A stretch of DNA of 64,000 nucleotides from Candidatus Pollutiaquabacter sp. (GCA_947465495.1 CANIAS010000001.1:1-64000); one strand, 5' to 3'. Shown: positions 1 through 9,440, counted from the first letter of the stretch. Notes: generated by a model from the sequence alone, not told the origin. Numbers and translations are program-made.

Positions 1-346
1 GCTTCAAGAAATCGGACAACACAGCATCGGAAGGTAAGTCATCGATGCTGGTAATGCGTCCGAGGTTCCCCATAGCTGTACCTCCATGATTTTTAGGCAC
101 TTCCAACGAATTGGCAGTGCCTATCAACAATTTATATTTCCAAAATCCAAAGACGGCATGTGACTTAAAGGCAGCCATGGTGGCCAACAATCCATTGTAC
201 TCAAATGCAATGAAGCCCCATTTTATGGTTTCTTCAACATCCGGACACGCTTTGTGCACTAACCGACGAAGCTTACGGAGAATTGGGCGTGCGAATGGGG
301 CGGCATCGTCAATATATTCATCGACCCGATTGTCCTTTTTTACCAT
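1..346 (-). CDS. DUF1801 (YdhG-like) domain protein, 3' end cut by the window
   Basis: The minus strand reads open from an ATG at 346 to the window edge (115 codons, no stop). Its opening residues run VDEYIDDAAPFARPIL, followed by VHKACPDVEETIKWG and a stretch ending HAVFGFWK. This pattern is typical of the DUF1801/YdhG fold, small soluble proteins loosely related to CyaY/YdeI and sometimes called iron-chaperone-like; no biochemical role is certain. The gene is divergent from the DUF177 cluster, with about 170 nt between the two starts. The C-terminal part is missing, so possible extra domains (YdeI-type proteins are about 190 residues) cannot be judged. The family call rests on recalled motif similarity; the reading frame itself is seen directly. 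Confidence 0.75.
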   Translation of the reverse strand, partial: MVKKDNRVDEYIDDAAPFARPILRKLRRLVHKACPDVEETIKWGFIAFEYNGLLATMAAFKSHAVFGFWKYKLLIGTANSLEVPKNHGGTAMGNLGRITSIDDLPSDAVLSDFLK

Positions 347-459
347 TGCCGGAGATAATTGAGAATGGGCGAAAATCTGAATTATCAGCCGAAAATCACC
401 AATTTTTTGCATAAAATGCTGATAGGGAGCGAAATTGACCCGTATTCCTGTAGAAAAGG

Positions 460-490
460 TTGGCAGTAAATGGATAAATTCCTACCTTTG
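460..490 (+). promoter_or_regulatory. Bacteroidota-type promoter of the DUF177-rpmF cluster
   Basis: TTGG at 460-463 and TACCTTTG at 483-490 are separated by 19 nt and match the Bacteroidota vegetative consensus TTTG-N19-TAnnTTTG. Transcription would begin near 496, about 20 nt before the ATG at 515. An alternative in-frame ATG at 470 lies inside the promoter and would not be transcribed. Confidence 0.72.
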
Positions 491-514
491 TCCCCCCTTA
501 AAAAATTGGTTAAA

Positions 515-1045
515 ATGACGGGAAGATCAAGGGATTATGTCATCGAATTCGGTTCGTTGCCCCTGGGTGAACACGAGTTTGAATTCGAGACGGATGATTC
601 GTTCTTTCAACAGTTTGAAAACTCCATCATTCAACATGGATCGGTGGATGTGCTCGTAGTACTGGAAAAGAAATCCAATATGTTATTGTTGGATTTCACC
701 CTGGAAGGAAGCGTGATGGTGACGTGTGATCGTTGCTTGGACGACCTTGAGTTACACCTTCAGGGCTACAGCGAGCTCATCGTGAAGTTGGGCGAAGCAG
801 CAGCCGAAGAATCAGAAGATGTCATCGTGATTCCTTCGACTGAACATCGGTTGGATTTGGCGCAATTGATCTACGAATACACTAGCATCATTATTCCGAT
901 GCGCAACGTGCATCCGGATGATGAAAATGGTGTTTCGACGTGTAATCCAGAAATTCTCCGGGACATAGAACGGCACCAGCATGCTGAACCGACGGATGAA
1001 ACCGATCCACGCTGGGAAATGTTGAAGAAGATTAATTTAAACTAA
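515..1045 (+). CDS. DUF177 (YceD-type) protein, probable 23S rRNA accumulation factor
   Basis: The 176-residue product matches the DUF177/YceD family, which is linked to large-subunit rRNA accumulation and is nearly always encoded beside rpmF. The family signature is a CxxC pair, here Cys71 and Cys74 (VTCDRC), plus a third Cys at about 143; the acidic middle and the C-terminal DPRWEMLKKI are typical of Bacteroidota members. The start at 515 is preferred over an upstream ATG at 470 because the promoter at 460-490 overlaps the longer form and because the 515 start gives the usual N terminus leading into FGSLPLGEHEFEF. rpmF follows after 77 nt on the same strand, probably on the same transcript. 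Function is inferred from family and neighbourhood. Confidence 0.85.
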   Translation: MTGRSRDYVIEFGSLPLGEHEFEFETDDSFFQQFENSIIQHGSVDVLVVLEKKSNMLLLDFTLEGSVMVTCDRCLDDLELHLQGYSELIVKLGEAAAEESEDVIVIPSTEHRLDLAQLIYEYTSIIIPMRNVHPDDENGVSTCNPEILRDIERHQHAEPTDETDPRWEMLKKINLN

Positions 1046-1122
1046 TGCGAAAGCGAAACAAAAGAGTGAAGAATACCATTGAAACGAACTTAAAAACAAT
1101 AACACTATAATACCATCTAGTC

Positions 1123-1314
1123 ATGCCAAATCCTAAACACCGCCATTCCAAATCACGCCGAGATAAGCGCCGTACTCACTGGAAAGCTGAAGTGCCTACC
1201 GTTGCTGTCGATCCGACTACCGGTCAGCCGCACCTTTTTCACCGTGCTCACTGGTACGAAGGCAAGCTCTACTATAAGGGCCGTGTAATCATGGAAAAAG
1301 AAGGCGCTCTCTAA
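1123..1314 (+). CDS. rpmF: 50S ribosomal protein L32
   Basis: A 63-residue basic protein beginning [17 protein letters not shown], the hallmark of bacterial L32, a small protein of the large ribosomal subunit. Length is normal (about 56-65). The middle carries [15 protein letters not shown], typical of Bacteroidota L32. There is no cysteine, so this is the zinc-independent (C-minus) form rather than the four-cysteine zinc-ribbon form. No Shine-Dalgarno is visible upstream, as usual for the phylum. It lies between DUF177 and plsX, the widespread order that couples ribosome and phospholipid synthesis, but a hairpin terminator follows 26 nt after the stop. Confidence 0.96.
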   Translation: MPNPKHRHSKSRRDKRRTHWKAEVPTVAVDPTTGQPHLFHRAHWYEGKLYYKGRVIMEKEGAL

Positions 1315-1339
1315 ACCCTTCTCTACAGATTGACATTTA

Positions 1340-1383
1340 ACAGTTGACAAGTTGAGTTCTGACTTGCCAACTGTTTTTCTTTT
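1340..1383 (+). terminator. Intrinsic terminator/attenuator between rpmF and plsX
   Basis: Arms 1340-1351 (ACAGTTGACAAG) and 1363-1374 (CTTGCCAACTGT) pair over 12 positions with a single A/C mismatch around an 11-nt loop. A T-rich tail (TTTTTCTTTT) runs to 1383. The position, 26 nt after rpmF and 37 nt before plsX, suggests partial termination within the cluster. Confidence 0.75.
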
Positions 1384-1419
1384 AGGGCTATTTTTAACCT
1401 ATCACTGTAAAGGCATTAC

Positions 1420-2373
1420 ATGAAAATAGGAGTTGACATCATGGGGGGTGATTTCGCCCCGGTTGAAACCATCGCTGGAGTTGTATTGGCTCAACGCGAA
1501 TTGCCGGCTAACATCCGTATCGTTTTGATCGGCGATAAGCCGGTTATGGAATCGGAATTGAAGCGTCAGGGTGTTTCATTGAGCGACTTCGAGCTAGTTC
1601 ATGCACCGGAAGTGATTGGAATGGGCGAGCATCCAACGAAAGCCTTTCAACAAAAACCGGCTTCAAGTATCGCAGTTGGTTTTCATCTGTTGAAAGAAAA
1701 TCAAATTGATTCATTTGCTTCTGCTGGAAATACGGGAGCCATGCTCGTTGGGTCCATGTTCACCGTGAAAGCTATTCAGGGAATTCTTCGTCCTGCCATT
1801 GCCACACTACTTCCCAAGGAAAGCGGCGGATGGGGATTGATGTTGGACGTTGGTGTGAATGCAGATTGTAAACCAGAAGTATTGCAGCAATTCGCCGTAC
1901 TAGGAGCCTTGTATGCTAAACACATTCTACATATTGACAACCCGAAAATCGGGCTCATGAGCATCGGTGAAGAAGCGGAGAAAGGTAATTTGCTAGTCAA
2001 GGAGACCCATACTTTACTGAAAGAGATGTCAGACATCCATTTCATAGGCAACGTGGAAGGTCGCGACCTTTTTAACGACAAGGCTGACGTGGTCGTATGC
2101 GACGGCTTCACTGGCAACGTGATGCTCAAAGAAGCGGAATCGTTTTATGCACTGATTAAAAAACGTGGCATCAACGACCCGTACTTCGAACGCTTTAACT
2201 ACGAAGATTACGGCGGCACTCCGATTCTTGGTGTCAATGGAACCGTTATTATTGCACACGGCATTTCCAAAGCAAAGGCGATTAAGAATATGGTGTTACT
2301 TTCACACGAAGTGTTGAGCGCTAAGCTATCTGATCGTATCGCGGCCGCTTTTTCCAAAGAAGTGCTGCAGTAA
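1420..2373 (+). CDS. plsX: Phosphate acyltransferase PlsX
   Basis: PlsX converts acyl-ACP and phosphate to acyl-phosphate, the donor for PlsY-dependent glycerol-3-phosphate acylation at the start of phospholipid synthesis; it is a soluble or peripherally membrane-bound enzyme. The 317-residue product opens with the diagnostic MKIGVDIMGGDFAP and contains SAGNTGAMLVGS near residue 100, LMLDVGVNADCKP near 145 and VVVCDGFTGNVMLK near 225. Length is at the short end of the family (310-350). It lies between rpmF and fabH in the conserved order. The terminator at 1340-1383 may lower its expression relative to rpmF; no clear promoter of its own was seen. Confidence 0.96.
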   Translation: MKIGVDIMGGDFAPVETIAGVVLAQRELPANIRIVLIGDKPVMESELKRQGVSLSDFELVHAPEVIGMGEHPTKAFQQKPASSIAVGFHLLKENQIDSFASAGNTGAMLVGSMFTVKAIQGILRPAIATLLPKESGGWGLMLDVGVNADCKPEVLQQFAVLGALYAKHILHIDNPKIGLMSIGEEAEKGNLLVKETHTLLKEMSDIHFIGNVEGRDLFNDKADVVVCDGFTGNVMLKEAESFYALIKKRGINDPYFERFNYEDYGGTPILGVNGTVIIAHGISKAKAIKNMVLLSHEVLSAKLSDRIAAAFSKEVLQ

Positions 2374-2410
2374 AGACGTGATTTGGTCCGTCTAGCTACC
2401 GTATATTTTT

Positions 2411-2418
2411 TACATTTG
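2411..2418 (+). promoter_or_regulatory. Predicted -7 element upstream of fabH
   Basis: TACATTTG matches TAnnTTTG and ends 19 nt before the fabH ATG. The only upstream TTGG (2383-2386) is 24 nt away, longer than the usual 19-21, so the -33 box is weak. It would be an internal promoter adding to read-through from plsX. Confidence 0.42.
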
Positions 2419-2437
2419 TCGCTCTTAGAAAAAGCGC

Positions 2438-3427
2438 ATGAGCAAAATCACAGCTGCCATCACCGCAGTAGGCGGTTACGTTCCAGATTTCGTACTGTCC
2501 AACAAGGAACTTGAAAAAATGGTTGATACCACCGACGAGTGGATCATATCACGAACCGGTATTAAAGAACGACGTATTCTAAAAGGCGAAGGATTAGGCA
2601 CCTCCGATCTTGGTGCTCCTGCTGTACTGGAACTGTGTAAGAAACGCGGCATTGATCCGATGGAGATTGAATTGCTGATTTGTGCAACTACGACTCCTGA
2701 TTTCGTGTTTCCTGCCACAGCAAATGTTATTTGTGATAAAATCGGTGCGAAGAAAGCATTCGGTTTCGATATTTCTGCAGCCTGTTCTGGCTTCCTCTAT
2801 TCCTTAGTAACAGGCTCGAAGTACATAGAATCCGGTCAATATAAAAAAGTCGTGGTCGTTGGCGCAGATAAAATGTCCAGCATCATCGATTATTCTGACC
2901 GAGCTACCTGCGTAATTTTCGGCGACGGTGCAGGCGCCGTGTTGCTGGAACCTAATACGGATGGATTTGGCGTGATGGACTCTATACTTCGTAGCGATGG
3001 ATCAGGCCGAGTATACCTGCATCAAAAAGCAGGTGGTTCTGTGAAACCAGCATCGCATGCTACTGTTGACGCTAAGGAACATTATGTTTTTCAGGACGGC
3101 CAACCAGTATTCAAATTTGCGGTCACCAATATGGCCGATGTCTCCGCTGAAATACTCGAGCGCAATCGAATGACCGGTGACGACGTAGCATGGCTAGTTC
3201 CGCATCAGGCCAACAAACGAATCATTGACGCTACCGCTAACCGGATGAATGTCGGTCCGGAAAAAGTGATGCTCAACATCCAGAAATACGGAAATACCAC
3301 TAGCGGCACTATTCCACTGTGCCTTTGGGATTACGAAAAGCAATTGAATAAAGGAGACAACCTCATCCTTGCAGCCTTTGGTGGTGGATTTACCTGGGGC
3401 AGTGTGTGGCTGAAGTGGGCCTATTAA
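2438..3427 (+). CDS. fabH: Beta-ketoacyl-ACP synthase III (FabH)
   Basis: FabH condenses a short acyl-CoA with malonyl-ACP to start fatty acid synthesis. The 329-residue product carries the complete catalytic triad of the thiolase-fold family: Cys116 in SAACSGF, His256 in VPHQANKRI and Asn286 in YGNTTSG. The N-terminal [15 protein letters not shown] is the usual family signature, and the ends are complete (E. coli FabH is 317). It sits downstream of plsX and upstream of accB/accC, so malonyl-CoA supply and chain initiation are encoded together. A promoter-like element at 2411-2418 may drive it separately. Acyl-CoA preference (straight or branched starter) cannot be read from the sequence. Confidence 0.97.
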   Translation: MSKITAAITAVGGYVPDFVLSNKELEKMVDTTDEWIISRTGIKERRILKGEGLGTSDLGAPAVLELCKKRGIDPMEIELLICATTTPDFVFPATANVICDKIGAKKAFGFDISAACSGFLYSLVTGSKYIESGQYKKVVVVGADKMSSIIDYSDRATCVIFGDGAGAVLLEPNTDGFGVMDSILRSDGSGRVYLHQKAGGSVKPASHATVDAKEHYVFQDGQPVFKFAVTNMADVSAEILERNRMTGDDVAWLVPHQANKRIIDATANRMNVGPEKVMLNIQKYGNTTSGTIPLCLWDYEKQLNKGDNLILAAFGGGFTWGSVWLKWAY

Positions 3428-3648
3428 TAAGTAGTATTACCGGTTGATGATTCGATACAGCCCTTTGGCTTAACAGGCTGTGGACGTCCCCTTGCCTGAT
3501 TCCGTTTTTTCGTGTAGGTTTGACGAATAGAAAGCACTGAAAGGCCGATTTTAGGTCAATTTTCAGGGTTTTGCCAAACCGCAACTACGTGAAAAGCAAA
3601 AAATCAACCACCAAAGCGACAGCACCAGCTGCTGCTACTGCTTCTACC

Positions 3649-4125
3649 ATGAATTTAAAAGAAATTGAAAGCCTCATTCAGTTCGTTCAAAAAAGCGGAG
3701 TGAGCGAAGTAAGTCTGGAGCAAAAAGATTTTCGGATTATCATCAAAACATCTCACGGTCAGGCTACTGCCGCGCCAGTCATGATGGCTCCACCAGTCAT
3801 TCATGCCGCTCCGGCTGCTGCTGCACCGGCCCCTGTCAGTGCTCCAAAGGCATCTGAAGCTCCAAAGGCATCTGACGACTCAAAACTCGTGACCATCAAG
3901 TCGCCGATGATTGGTACTTTCTACCGCTCTTCAACGCCTGAAAAACCTTCCTTCGTGAATGTTGGAGATGAAATCAAAGCCGGTAAAGTTTTGTGTATCA
4001 TCGAAGCGATGAAACTATTCAACGAAATCGAATCAGAGGTTTCCGGTCGTATCGTGAAAGTATTGGTCGACAATGCTTCACCCGTCGAATACGATCAACC
4101 ACTCTTCCTGGTAGACCCAAGCTGA
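3649..4125 (+). CDS. accB: Biotin carboxyl carrier protein of acetyl-CoA carboxylase
   Basis: The 158-residue product has the BCCP layout: an N-terminal helical segment ([16 protein letters not shown]), an Ala/Pro-rich linker (about residues 40-75) and a C-terminal biotinyl domain with EAMKLFNEI, where Lys122 is the expected biotinylation site. It carries CO2 from biotin carboxylase to the carboxyltransferase in malonyl-CoA synthesis. ATG at 3649 is chosen because it matches the family N terminus and gives normal length (E. coli 156). The frame stays open upstream through GTG at 3589 and TTG at 3571, which would add a Lys/Ala/Thr-rich tail, so the start is not fully settled. accC follows after 76 nt. 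Confidence 0.92.
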   Translation: MNLKEIESLIQFVQKSGVSEVSLEQKDFRIIIKTSHGQATAAPVMMAPPVIHAAPAAAAPAPVSAPKASEAPKASDDSKLVTIKSPMIGTFYRSSTPEKPSFVNVGDEIKAGKVLCIIEAMKLFNEIESEVSGRIVKVLVDNASPVEYDQPLFLVDPS

Positions 4126-4201
4126 TCCGACTGTAGTCACATTCACCTTGCTTGCACGCCGACACTTATGTACCGACGTGCAGTTATCCAATTACGACAA
4201 C

Positions 4202-5539
4202 ATGTTCAAGAAGATTCTCATAGCGAACCGCGGAGAAATTGCGCTTCGTATCATCCGTACCTGCAAGGAGATGAACATCCGCACGGTAGCCGTTTATTCC
4301 ACTGCTGACAAAGACAGTTTACACGTGCGCTTCGCCGATGAAGCTGTCTGTATCGGGCCTCCACCAAGCCGTGATTCTTACTTAAACATACCGCGAATCA
4401 TTGCAGCCGCTGAAATCACAAACGCAGATGCAATCCATCCGGGCTATGGTTTCCTTTCCGAAAACTCCAAGTTTTCGGCTATTTGTGCTGAACATGGTAT
4501 CAAATTCATCGGCGCTACACCCGAACAAATTGACTCGATGGGCGATAAGTCCAATGCCAAGGACACGATGAAAAAGGCCGGTGTACCTACGATTCCGGGT
4601 AGCGACGGCCTTCTGACCGATTTAAAAACAGGACTCAAGATTGCCAAGCAAATTGGTTATCCAGTCATCCTGAAAGCTACTGCCGGTGGTGGTGGACGTG
4701 GTATGCGAATTGTTTGGAAGCCAGAAGATTTTGAAGGACTTTGGGAATCTGCTCGTCAAGAAGCGGGAGCTGCATTCGGTAACGACGGTATGTATTTGGA
4801 AAAATACATTGAAGAGCCACGTCACATCGAAATACAAATAGCCGGTGACCAATTCGGAACAGCTTGCCACTTAAGTGAACGTGATTGTTCTGTACAACGC
4901 CGCCATCAAAAACTTTGTGAAGAGACCCCTTCTCCATTCATGACTCCCGAATTGCGCGAGAAAATGGGAGAAGCTGCTATTAAAGCAGCCTTGGCTGTAC
5001 AATATGAAGGTGTAGGCACGGTTGAGTTTTTAGTTGACAAGCACCGCAACTTCTACTTCATGGAAATGAATACTCGTATTCAGGTAGAACATCCCGTGAC
5101 GGAAGAGGTGATCAATTATGACTTAATAAAAGAACAAATTAAGATCGCCGCCGGCATTCCGATCAGTGGTAAAAATTATTTTCCTTCCATGTGCGCCATT
5201 GAGTGCCGTATCAATGCGGAAGATCCATATAACGGGTTCCGTCCTTCTCCTGGAAAGATTACCGTCCTCCACGTTCCCGGAGGTCACGGTGTGCGTGTGG
5301 ACTCACACATTTACGCAGGCTATGTCATTCCTCCGAATTACGACTCCATGATTGCCAAGTTGATCACCATCGCACAAACACGTGAAGAGGCGATCAACAC
5401 CATGGAGCGTGCATTGAGCGAATTTGTTGTAGAGGGCGTAAAGACTACGATTCCATTCCATCAACAACTGATGCGCAACGAAGATTTCCGTAAAGGAAAC
5501 TACACCACTAAGTTTCTGGAAACATTTGAAATGGAATAA
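4202..5539 (+). CDS. accC: Acetyl-CoA carboxylase, biotin carboxylase subunit
   Basis: AccC uses ATP and bicarbonate to carboxylate the biotin on AccB. The 445-residue protein begins [17 protein letters not shown], has the ATP-grasp glycine loop [10 protein letters not shown] near residue 165, the [15 protein letters not shown] active-site segment near 290, and a complete biotin-carboxylase C-terminal domain. E. coli AccC is 449 residues, which supports ATG at 4202 over a longer frame beginning with TTG at 4148. It closes the fatty-acid initiation cluster. The facing gene ends 44 nt beyond the stop, and no clear terminator hairpin is visible in that gap. Confidence 0.97.
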   Translation: MFKKILIANRGEIALRIIRTCKEMNIRTVAVYSTADKDSLHVRFADEAVCIGPPPSRDSYLNIPRIIAAAEITNADAIHPGYGFLSENSKFSAICAEHGIKFIGATPEQIDSMGDKSNAKDTMKKAGVPTIPGSDGLLTDLKTGLKIAKQIGYPVILKATAGGGGRGMRIVWKPEDFEGLWESARQEAGAAFGNDGMYLEKYIEEPRHIEIQIAGDQFGTACHLSERDCSVQRRHQKLCEETPSPFMTPELREKMGEAAIKAALAVQYEGVGTVEFLVDKHRNFYFMEMNTRIQVEHPVTEEVINYDLIKEQIKIAAGIPISGKNYFPSMCAIECRINAEDPYNGFRPSPGKITVLHVPGGHGVRVDSHIYAGYVIPPNYDSMIAKLITIAQTREEAINTMERALSEFVVEGVKTTIPFHQQLMRNEDFRKGNYTTKFLETFEME

Positions 5540-5582
5540 TCGCTTTCACTAGCGTACCAATCAATATACATCGGCTATACTC

Positions 5583-7418
5583 TCAGTACTTCAAGTATTC
5601 ATCGTACTGTTGCTGCATGAATGCGCGTGCGCGTATCGTTTCAGTATCATTATCCGAAACCTTCCACCCTTTCGAATGCTCGACGATTCTTTTTTGTTGT
5701 ACACTCCAAAGCAACCATCCTTTTTCACAAACCCATCCCAGGTATGTCTCGATAGGCAGATAAGCTGAAGAAGGTGCTGCTTGGTCTAATAAATTTTTAC
5801 TCCAACCATACCCGTCAATGGGCCATGACAATTGCTTGAGCAAAGTAACGGGAAGATCTTGATGGCCGCCCAATTTAGAGCAGCGAGTACCTTGAAAACT
5901 CGCGGACAAAGCAGGGCCGTAAAACAGCAACGGAATTCTTCGGCCCTCTGGATAAATGATATTCTTATGTTGAGGTAATTCGTGAGCGTGATCAGCCACC
6001 AAGACAAACAAGGTATTCTTAAACCAATTCTTTTTAGCGGCTTGCTCAAAATAAATTCCCAAAGAAGCATCCGTATAAGCCGCCGCATTCCTAAATTTTG
6101 AAGACTGGTCTTCGCCGGAAAAACGCACAGGAGGGGGCACATCAAACGGCTCGTGATTACTGAGTGTAACCACAGTACTGAAGAACGGCTGATGAAGTTT
6201 ATCCAAGTCGTCGAGTTGACGCAATAATACAGCTTGGTCGTGCACTCCCCATTGCCCACGCGCTGCAGCATCATCGAAGAATGAACCATCCACCAATGTT
6301 TGAAAGCCTTGTGCTCGTACGTATGAATTTAAGTTGGAAAAATTACTTTCCCCGCCATAATAGAATGTTGTGGAATATCCGTTTTTAGAAAACGTCTGAC
6401 CGATTGATGGAAGCCGACTGCACTTATCTTCAGAGCGGATGATAGAATGAAATGGCGTGGCAGGCCAACCGTTCAAAACGCTGACTATTCCCTGGTCCGT
6501 GCGAAAACCAGTGGAATAGATGTTTTCGAAAAGCAATCCATGCTGAATCAAGGAGTCGAGGTTGGGTGTGATGCCTGATTCACCGCCCAATCCAGCAACG
6601 ATATCGGCAGTAAAACTCTCCAAGATGATAACAACTACGTTCGGACGATTAATTGTCAGAATTTTAGGGAAACTATCCGATTGTTGATTTCGCCACGCTG
6701 TCATTTCAGCTGCGGCTATCTTCGGATCCATTGTTGTGAACGGATTATCATTCTTATCCAATGCCATACGCGCATCGTAAGCAAGGTGCCACACCGGATT
6801 AACGGATGCATAGTTTAATACCGGTTTTTCACTGTAATAAACCAGGCTTTCGTTGATTGGCAACTTTTGCCAACCACCGCGAATTCCGAGCAATAAAAAC
6901 AACGGAAGAAACCCCAAAAACACCCACGTATACTTTGTGGAGGGTATCGACACAGGAAGTGGAACATACAACTTCCTCATTAACCGTATGGTGACAAACA
7001 GCACTAGCGCCAGTGCCAAAATCAACAAAATGATTTGTCCCGTACTTACCGATGAAAGCACTTCCTTCGGCTGACTCAAGTAGGTAATCGCCCGATAATT
7101 CAATAAGATTCCCCAGTAGTGAAAGATGATTAGATTGCCAAAAAGCATCAGGGTGGACACTATTAATATTGTCCAGTGATAAAATGTGGCAATCTTCGAG
7201 GGAAATGATTTTGACGCAAGTTGTGATACGGCCTGAAAAATCCAAATTGGCAAAACGATATAGCCAATCACAGAAATATCCATTCGGGCGCCGTGTAACA
7301 AGGAAGGCCATGCATCTGCTACATCTCCTGTTCGATCAAAGAGAAACAAGAAAAAAATCCGCCATATCGCAAAGAAGGCGAGATAATGAAAAAGTAGCCG
7401 GAGGTAATAACGGAGCAC
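5583..7418 (-). CDS. LTA synthase-family membrane sulfatase / phosphoglycerol transferase-like protein
   Basis: The 611-residue protein has five hydrophobic segments in the first 180 residues (about 9-27, 46-64, 76-100, 128-147, 163-178), then a large extracytoplasmic alkaline-phosphatase-like domain. Metal-site residues of the LtaS/OpgB/EptA superfamily are in place: Glu267 in ILESFT, Thr307 in GFRTDQG as the expected nucleophile, and Asp476-His477 in VADHAHE. In Gram-negatives such enzymes move phosphoglycerol or similar headgroups onto periplasmic or envelope glycans; the acceptor here is unknown. The start is GTG at 7418, with a -7 box at 7443-7450. It lies downstream of dxs on the same strand and converges with accC. 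Confidence 0.82.
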   Translation of the reverse strand: MLRYYLRLLFHYLAFFAIWRIFFLFLFDRTGDVADAWPSLLHGARMDISVIGYIVLPIWIFQAVSQLASKSFPSKIATFYHWTILIVSTLMLFGNLIIFHYWGILLNYRAITYLSQPKEVLSSVSTGQIILLILALALVLFVTIRLMRKLYVPLPVSIPSTKYTWVFLGFLPLFLLLGIRGGWQKLPINESLVYYSEKPVLNYASVNPVWHLAYDARMALDKNDNPFTTMDPKIAAAEMTAWRNQQSDSFPKILTINRPNVVVIILESFTADIVAGLGGESGITPNLDSLIQHGLLFENIYSTGFRTDQGIVSVLNGWPATPFHSIIRSEDKCSRLPSIGQTFSKNGYSTTFYYGGESNFSNLNSYVRAQGFQTLVDGSFFDDAAARGQWGVHDQAVLLRQLDDLDKLHQPFFSTVVTLSNHEPFDVPPPVRFSGEDQSSKFRNAAAYTDASLGIYFEQAAKKNWFKNTLFVLVADHAHELPQHKNIIYPEGRRIPLLFYGPALSASFQGTRCSKLGGHQDLPVTLLKQLSWPIDGYGWSKNLLDQAAPSSAYLPIETYLGWVCEKGWLLWSVQQKRIVEHSKGWKVSDNDTETIRARAFMQQQYDEYLKY

Positions 7419-7442
7419 AGTCTATTGAACTATCTGAAGCTA

Positions 7443-7450
7443 CAAAAGTA
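7443..7450 (-). promoter_or_regulatory. Predicted -7 element of the LTA synthase-like gene
   Basis: The minus strand reads TACTTTTG (7450 to 7443), a match to TAnnTTTG, 24 nt before the GTG start. No good -33 TTG sits at the usual spacing. It lies between dxs and this gene and supports the GTG start. Confidence 0.42.
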
Positions 7451-7504
7451 GAAAATAAGAAATCAGAGAGGCGAACTAAACCGCCAGGGAATAAATAGGA
7501 GCAA

Positions 7505-9424
7505 TTAGGCCAACACGCTCTCACCGACATGTTGTCGGACCGCCTGTTTAATTGCAGCTACATCGAAATGGCATTCGGCGTATAATTCTTTCTGCTCACC
7601 GTGTTCAATGAAGTTATCTGGAATTCCCAAACGAGTGATGGATGCTGAATAATTATGATCGAGCATGAATTCGGCTACAGCTGTTCCAAAACCACCTTGA
7701 AGGCAACCATCTTCAACAGTGATGATTTTTTTAAAACTAGAAAAAACTTCGTGCAGCAAATCGGCGTCCAGCGGCTTCACGAAACGCATATCGTAATGAG
7801 CCGGGTTCAACCCTTCTGCATTGAGTTCTTGACAGGCTTTCACGGCGAAATTACCAGGATGCCCAATGGTTAGTATGGCTACTTCTTCCCCATCACAAAT
7901 TTTACGTCCCTTGCCAATTACGAGTTGTTGCATTGGTTTACGCCAATCGATCATGACACCATTACCACGCGGATAGCGAATGGAGAAAGGAGCACCGGTC
8001 TCCGGTAACGATGCAGTATACATTAGATTTCGCAACTCTTCTTCGTTCATCGGAGCGGAAACGACCATGTTGGGGATGCAACGGAAATACGCTAAATCGA
8101 AAGCTCCATGATGGGTAGGTCCATCAGCGCCGGCCAAACCTCCGCGATCCAGACAAAAGACAACGTGGAGATTCTGAAGTGCGACGTCGTGTACCACCTG
8201 GTCATAGGCACGCTGCATAAAGGACGAATAGATATTACAAAATGGAATCATGCCTTGTGTGGCCATGCCAGCAGAGAATGTCACTGCATGCTGTTCGGCA
8301 ATACCTACATCAAACGCACGCTCCGGAATCGCTTTCATCATGATGTTCATAGAACTGCCGGAAGGCATGGCAGGCGTGACTCCAATGATTTTTTCATTAT
8401 GCTCTGCCAGTTCCACAAGAGTATGGCCAAACACATCTTGATACCGAGGCGGCTGAGGTGCTTCCACCTTTGGCTTAAAGATTTCACCGGTAATCTTATC
8501 AAATAATCCGGGTGCATGCCACTTGGTCTGGTCCTTTTCCGCCAATTCATATCCTTTCCCTTTTACGGTGAGGCAATGGAGAATCTTAGGTCCGGGAATA
8601 TCGCGGAGGTCTTTCATCACTTTGACCAAACGGTTAACATCGTGTCCATCGACCGGTCCGAAATAGCGAAAGCGTAGCGACTCGAACAAATTGCTCTGCT
8701 GCAACAAGGTGGTTTTAATGCCGTTCTCCACTTTCGCAACGATCTCCTGTGCATTTGGACCGAACTTGGAGATTTTCCCAAGGAGCTTCCACACCTCGTC
8801 CTTCACCTTATTATAGGTATGGGACGTAGTGATATCAGTCAAGTATTCTTTTAATGCACCAACATTTGGGTCGATGCTCATGCAATTATCATTGAGGATG
8901 ACGAGCACATTTGAATTCTCTACACCGGCGTGATTGAGTGCTTCAAATGCAAGGCCTGCAGTCATAGCGCCATCACCAATAATGGCCACGTGCTGACGAT
9001 CTTTTTCCCCTTTAAGACGGGAAGCTACGGCCATGCCTAATGCAGCGGAAATTGATGTGGAGGAATGGCCTACACCAAACGTATCATAGGGACTCTCACT
9101 GCGTTTAGGAAAACCACTGATGCCTTTATAAATTCGATTGGTATGAAAAACGTCTTTGCGACCCGTGAGTATTTTATGGCCATATGCCTGATGCCCGACG
9201 TCCCAAACTAATTGATCATACGGAGTATTGAAAACATAGTGAAGCGCAACTGTCAATTCAACCACACCGAGGGATGCACCAAAGTGACCACCATTAACAG
9301 AAACAATGTCTATGATATAATCACGGAGTTCCTGGGAAACCTGCTCCAGGTCACGCTCCGGTAATTTCCGAAGATCTTCCGGGAATTTAATTCCCCTCAA
9401 TAGGTTTCCTGTTGATTGCTCCAT
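7505..9424 (-). CDS. dxs: 1-deoxy-D-xylulose-5-phosphate synthase
   Basis: Dxs condenses pyruvate with glyceraldehyde 3-phosphate, the first step of the MEP isoprenoid pathway, also feeding thiamine and pyridoxal synthesis. The 639-residue protein shows the thiamine-diphosphate site GDGAMTAGLAFEALNHAG with the following NDNCMSIDPNVG, the N-terminal GGHFGASLG, and the pyrimidine-domain segment DVGIAEQHAVTFSAG. Length is normal. ATG at 9424 is preferred over TTG at 9430 because a -7 box ends at 9441 and the ATG leaves a short leader. The next gene on this strand starts 86 nt downstream with its own predicted promoter. Confidence 0.96.
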   Translation of the reverse strand: MEQSTGNLLRGIKFPEDLRKLPERDLEQVSQELRDYIIDIVSVNGGHFGASLGVVELTVALHYVFNTPYDQLVWDVGHQAYGHKILTGRKDVFHTNRIYKGISGFPKRSESPYDTFGVGHSSTSISAALGMAVASRLKGEKDRQHVAIIGDGAMTAGLAFEALNHAGVENSNVLVILNDNCMSIDPNVGALKEYLTDITTSHTYNKVKDEVWKLLGKISKFGPNAQEIVAKVENGIKTTLLQQSNLFESLRFRYFGPVDGHDVNRLVKVMKDLRDIPGPKILHCLTVKGKGYELAEKDQTKWHAPGLFDKITGEIFKPKVEAPQPPRYQDVFGHTLVELAEHNEKIIGVTPAMPSGSSMNIMMKAIPERAFDVGIAEQHAVTFSAGMATQGMIPFCNIYSSFMQRAYDQVVHDVALQNLHVVFCLDRGGLAGADGPTHHGAFDLAYFRCIPNMVVSAPMNEEELRNLMYTASLPETGAPFSIRYPRGNGVMIDWRKPMQQLVIGKGRKICDGEEVAILTIGHPGNFAVKACQELNAEGLNPAHYDMRFVKPLDADLLHEVFSSFKKIITVEDGCLQGGFGTAVAEFMLDHNYSASITRLGIPDNFIEHGEQKELYAECHFDVAAIKQAVRQHVGESVLA

Positions 9425-9440
9425 GTCCAAAGGTCTCGTA

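Noticed and set aside
470-514. Upstream ATG extension of the DUF177 gene
   Set aside because: It lies within the predicted promoter and adds residues not found in the family.
3457-3481. ACAGCC...GGCTGT inverted repeat after fabH as a terminator
   Set aside because: Six base pairs with a 13-nt loop and no T-run; too weak to call.
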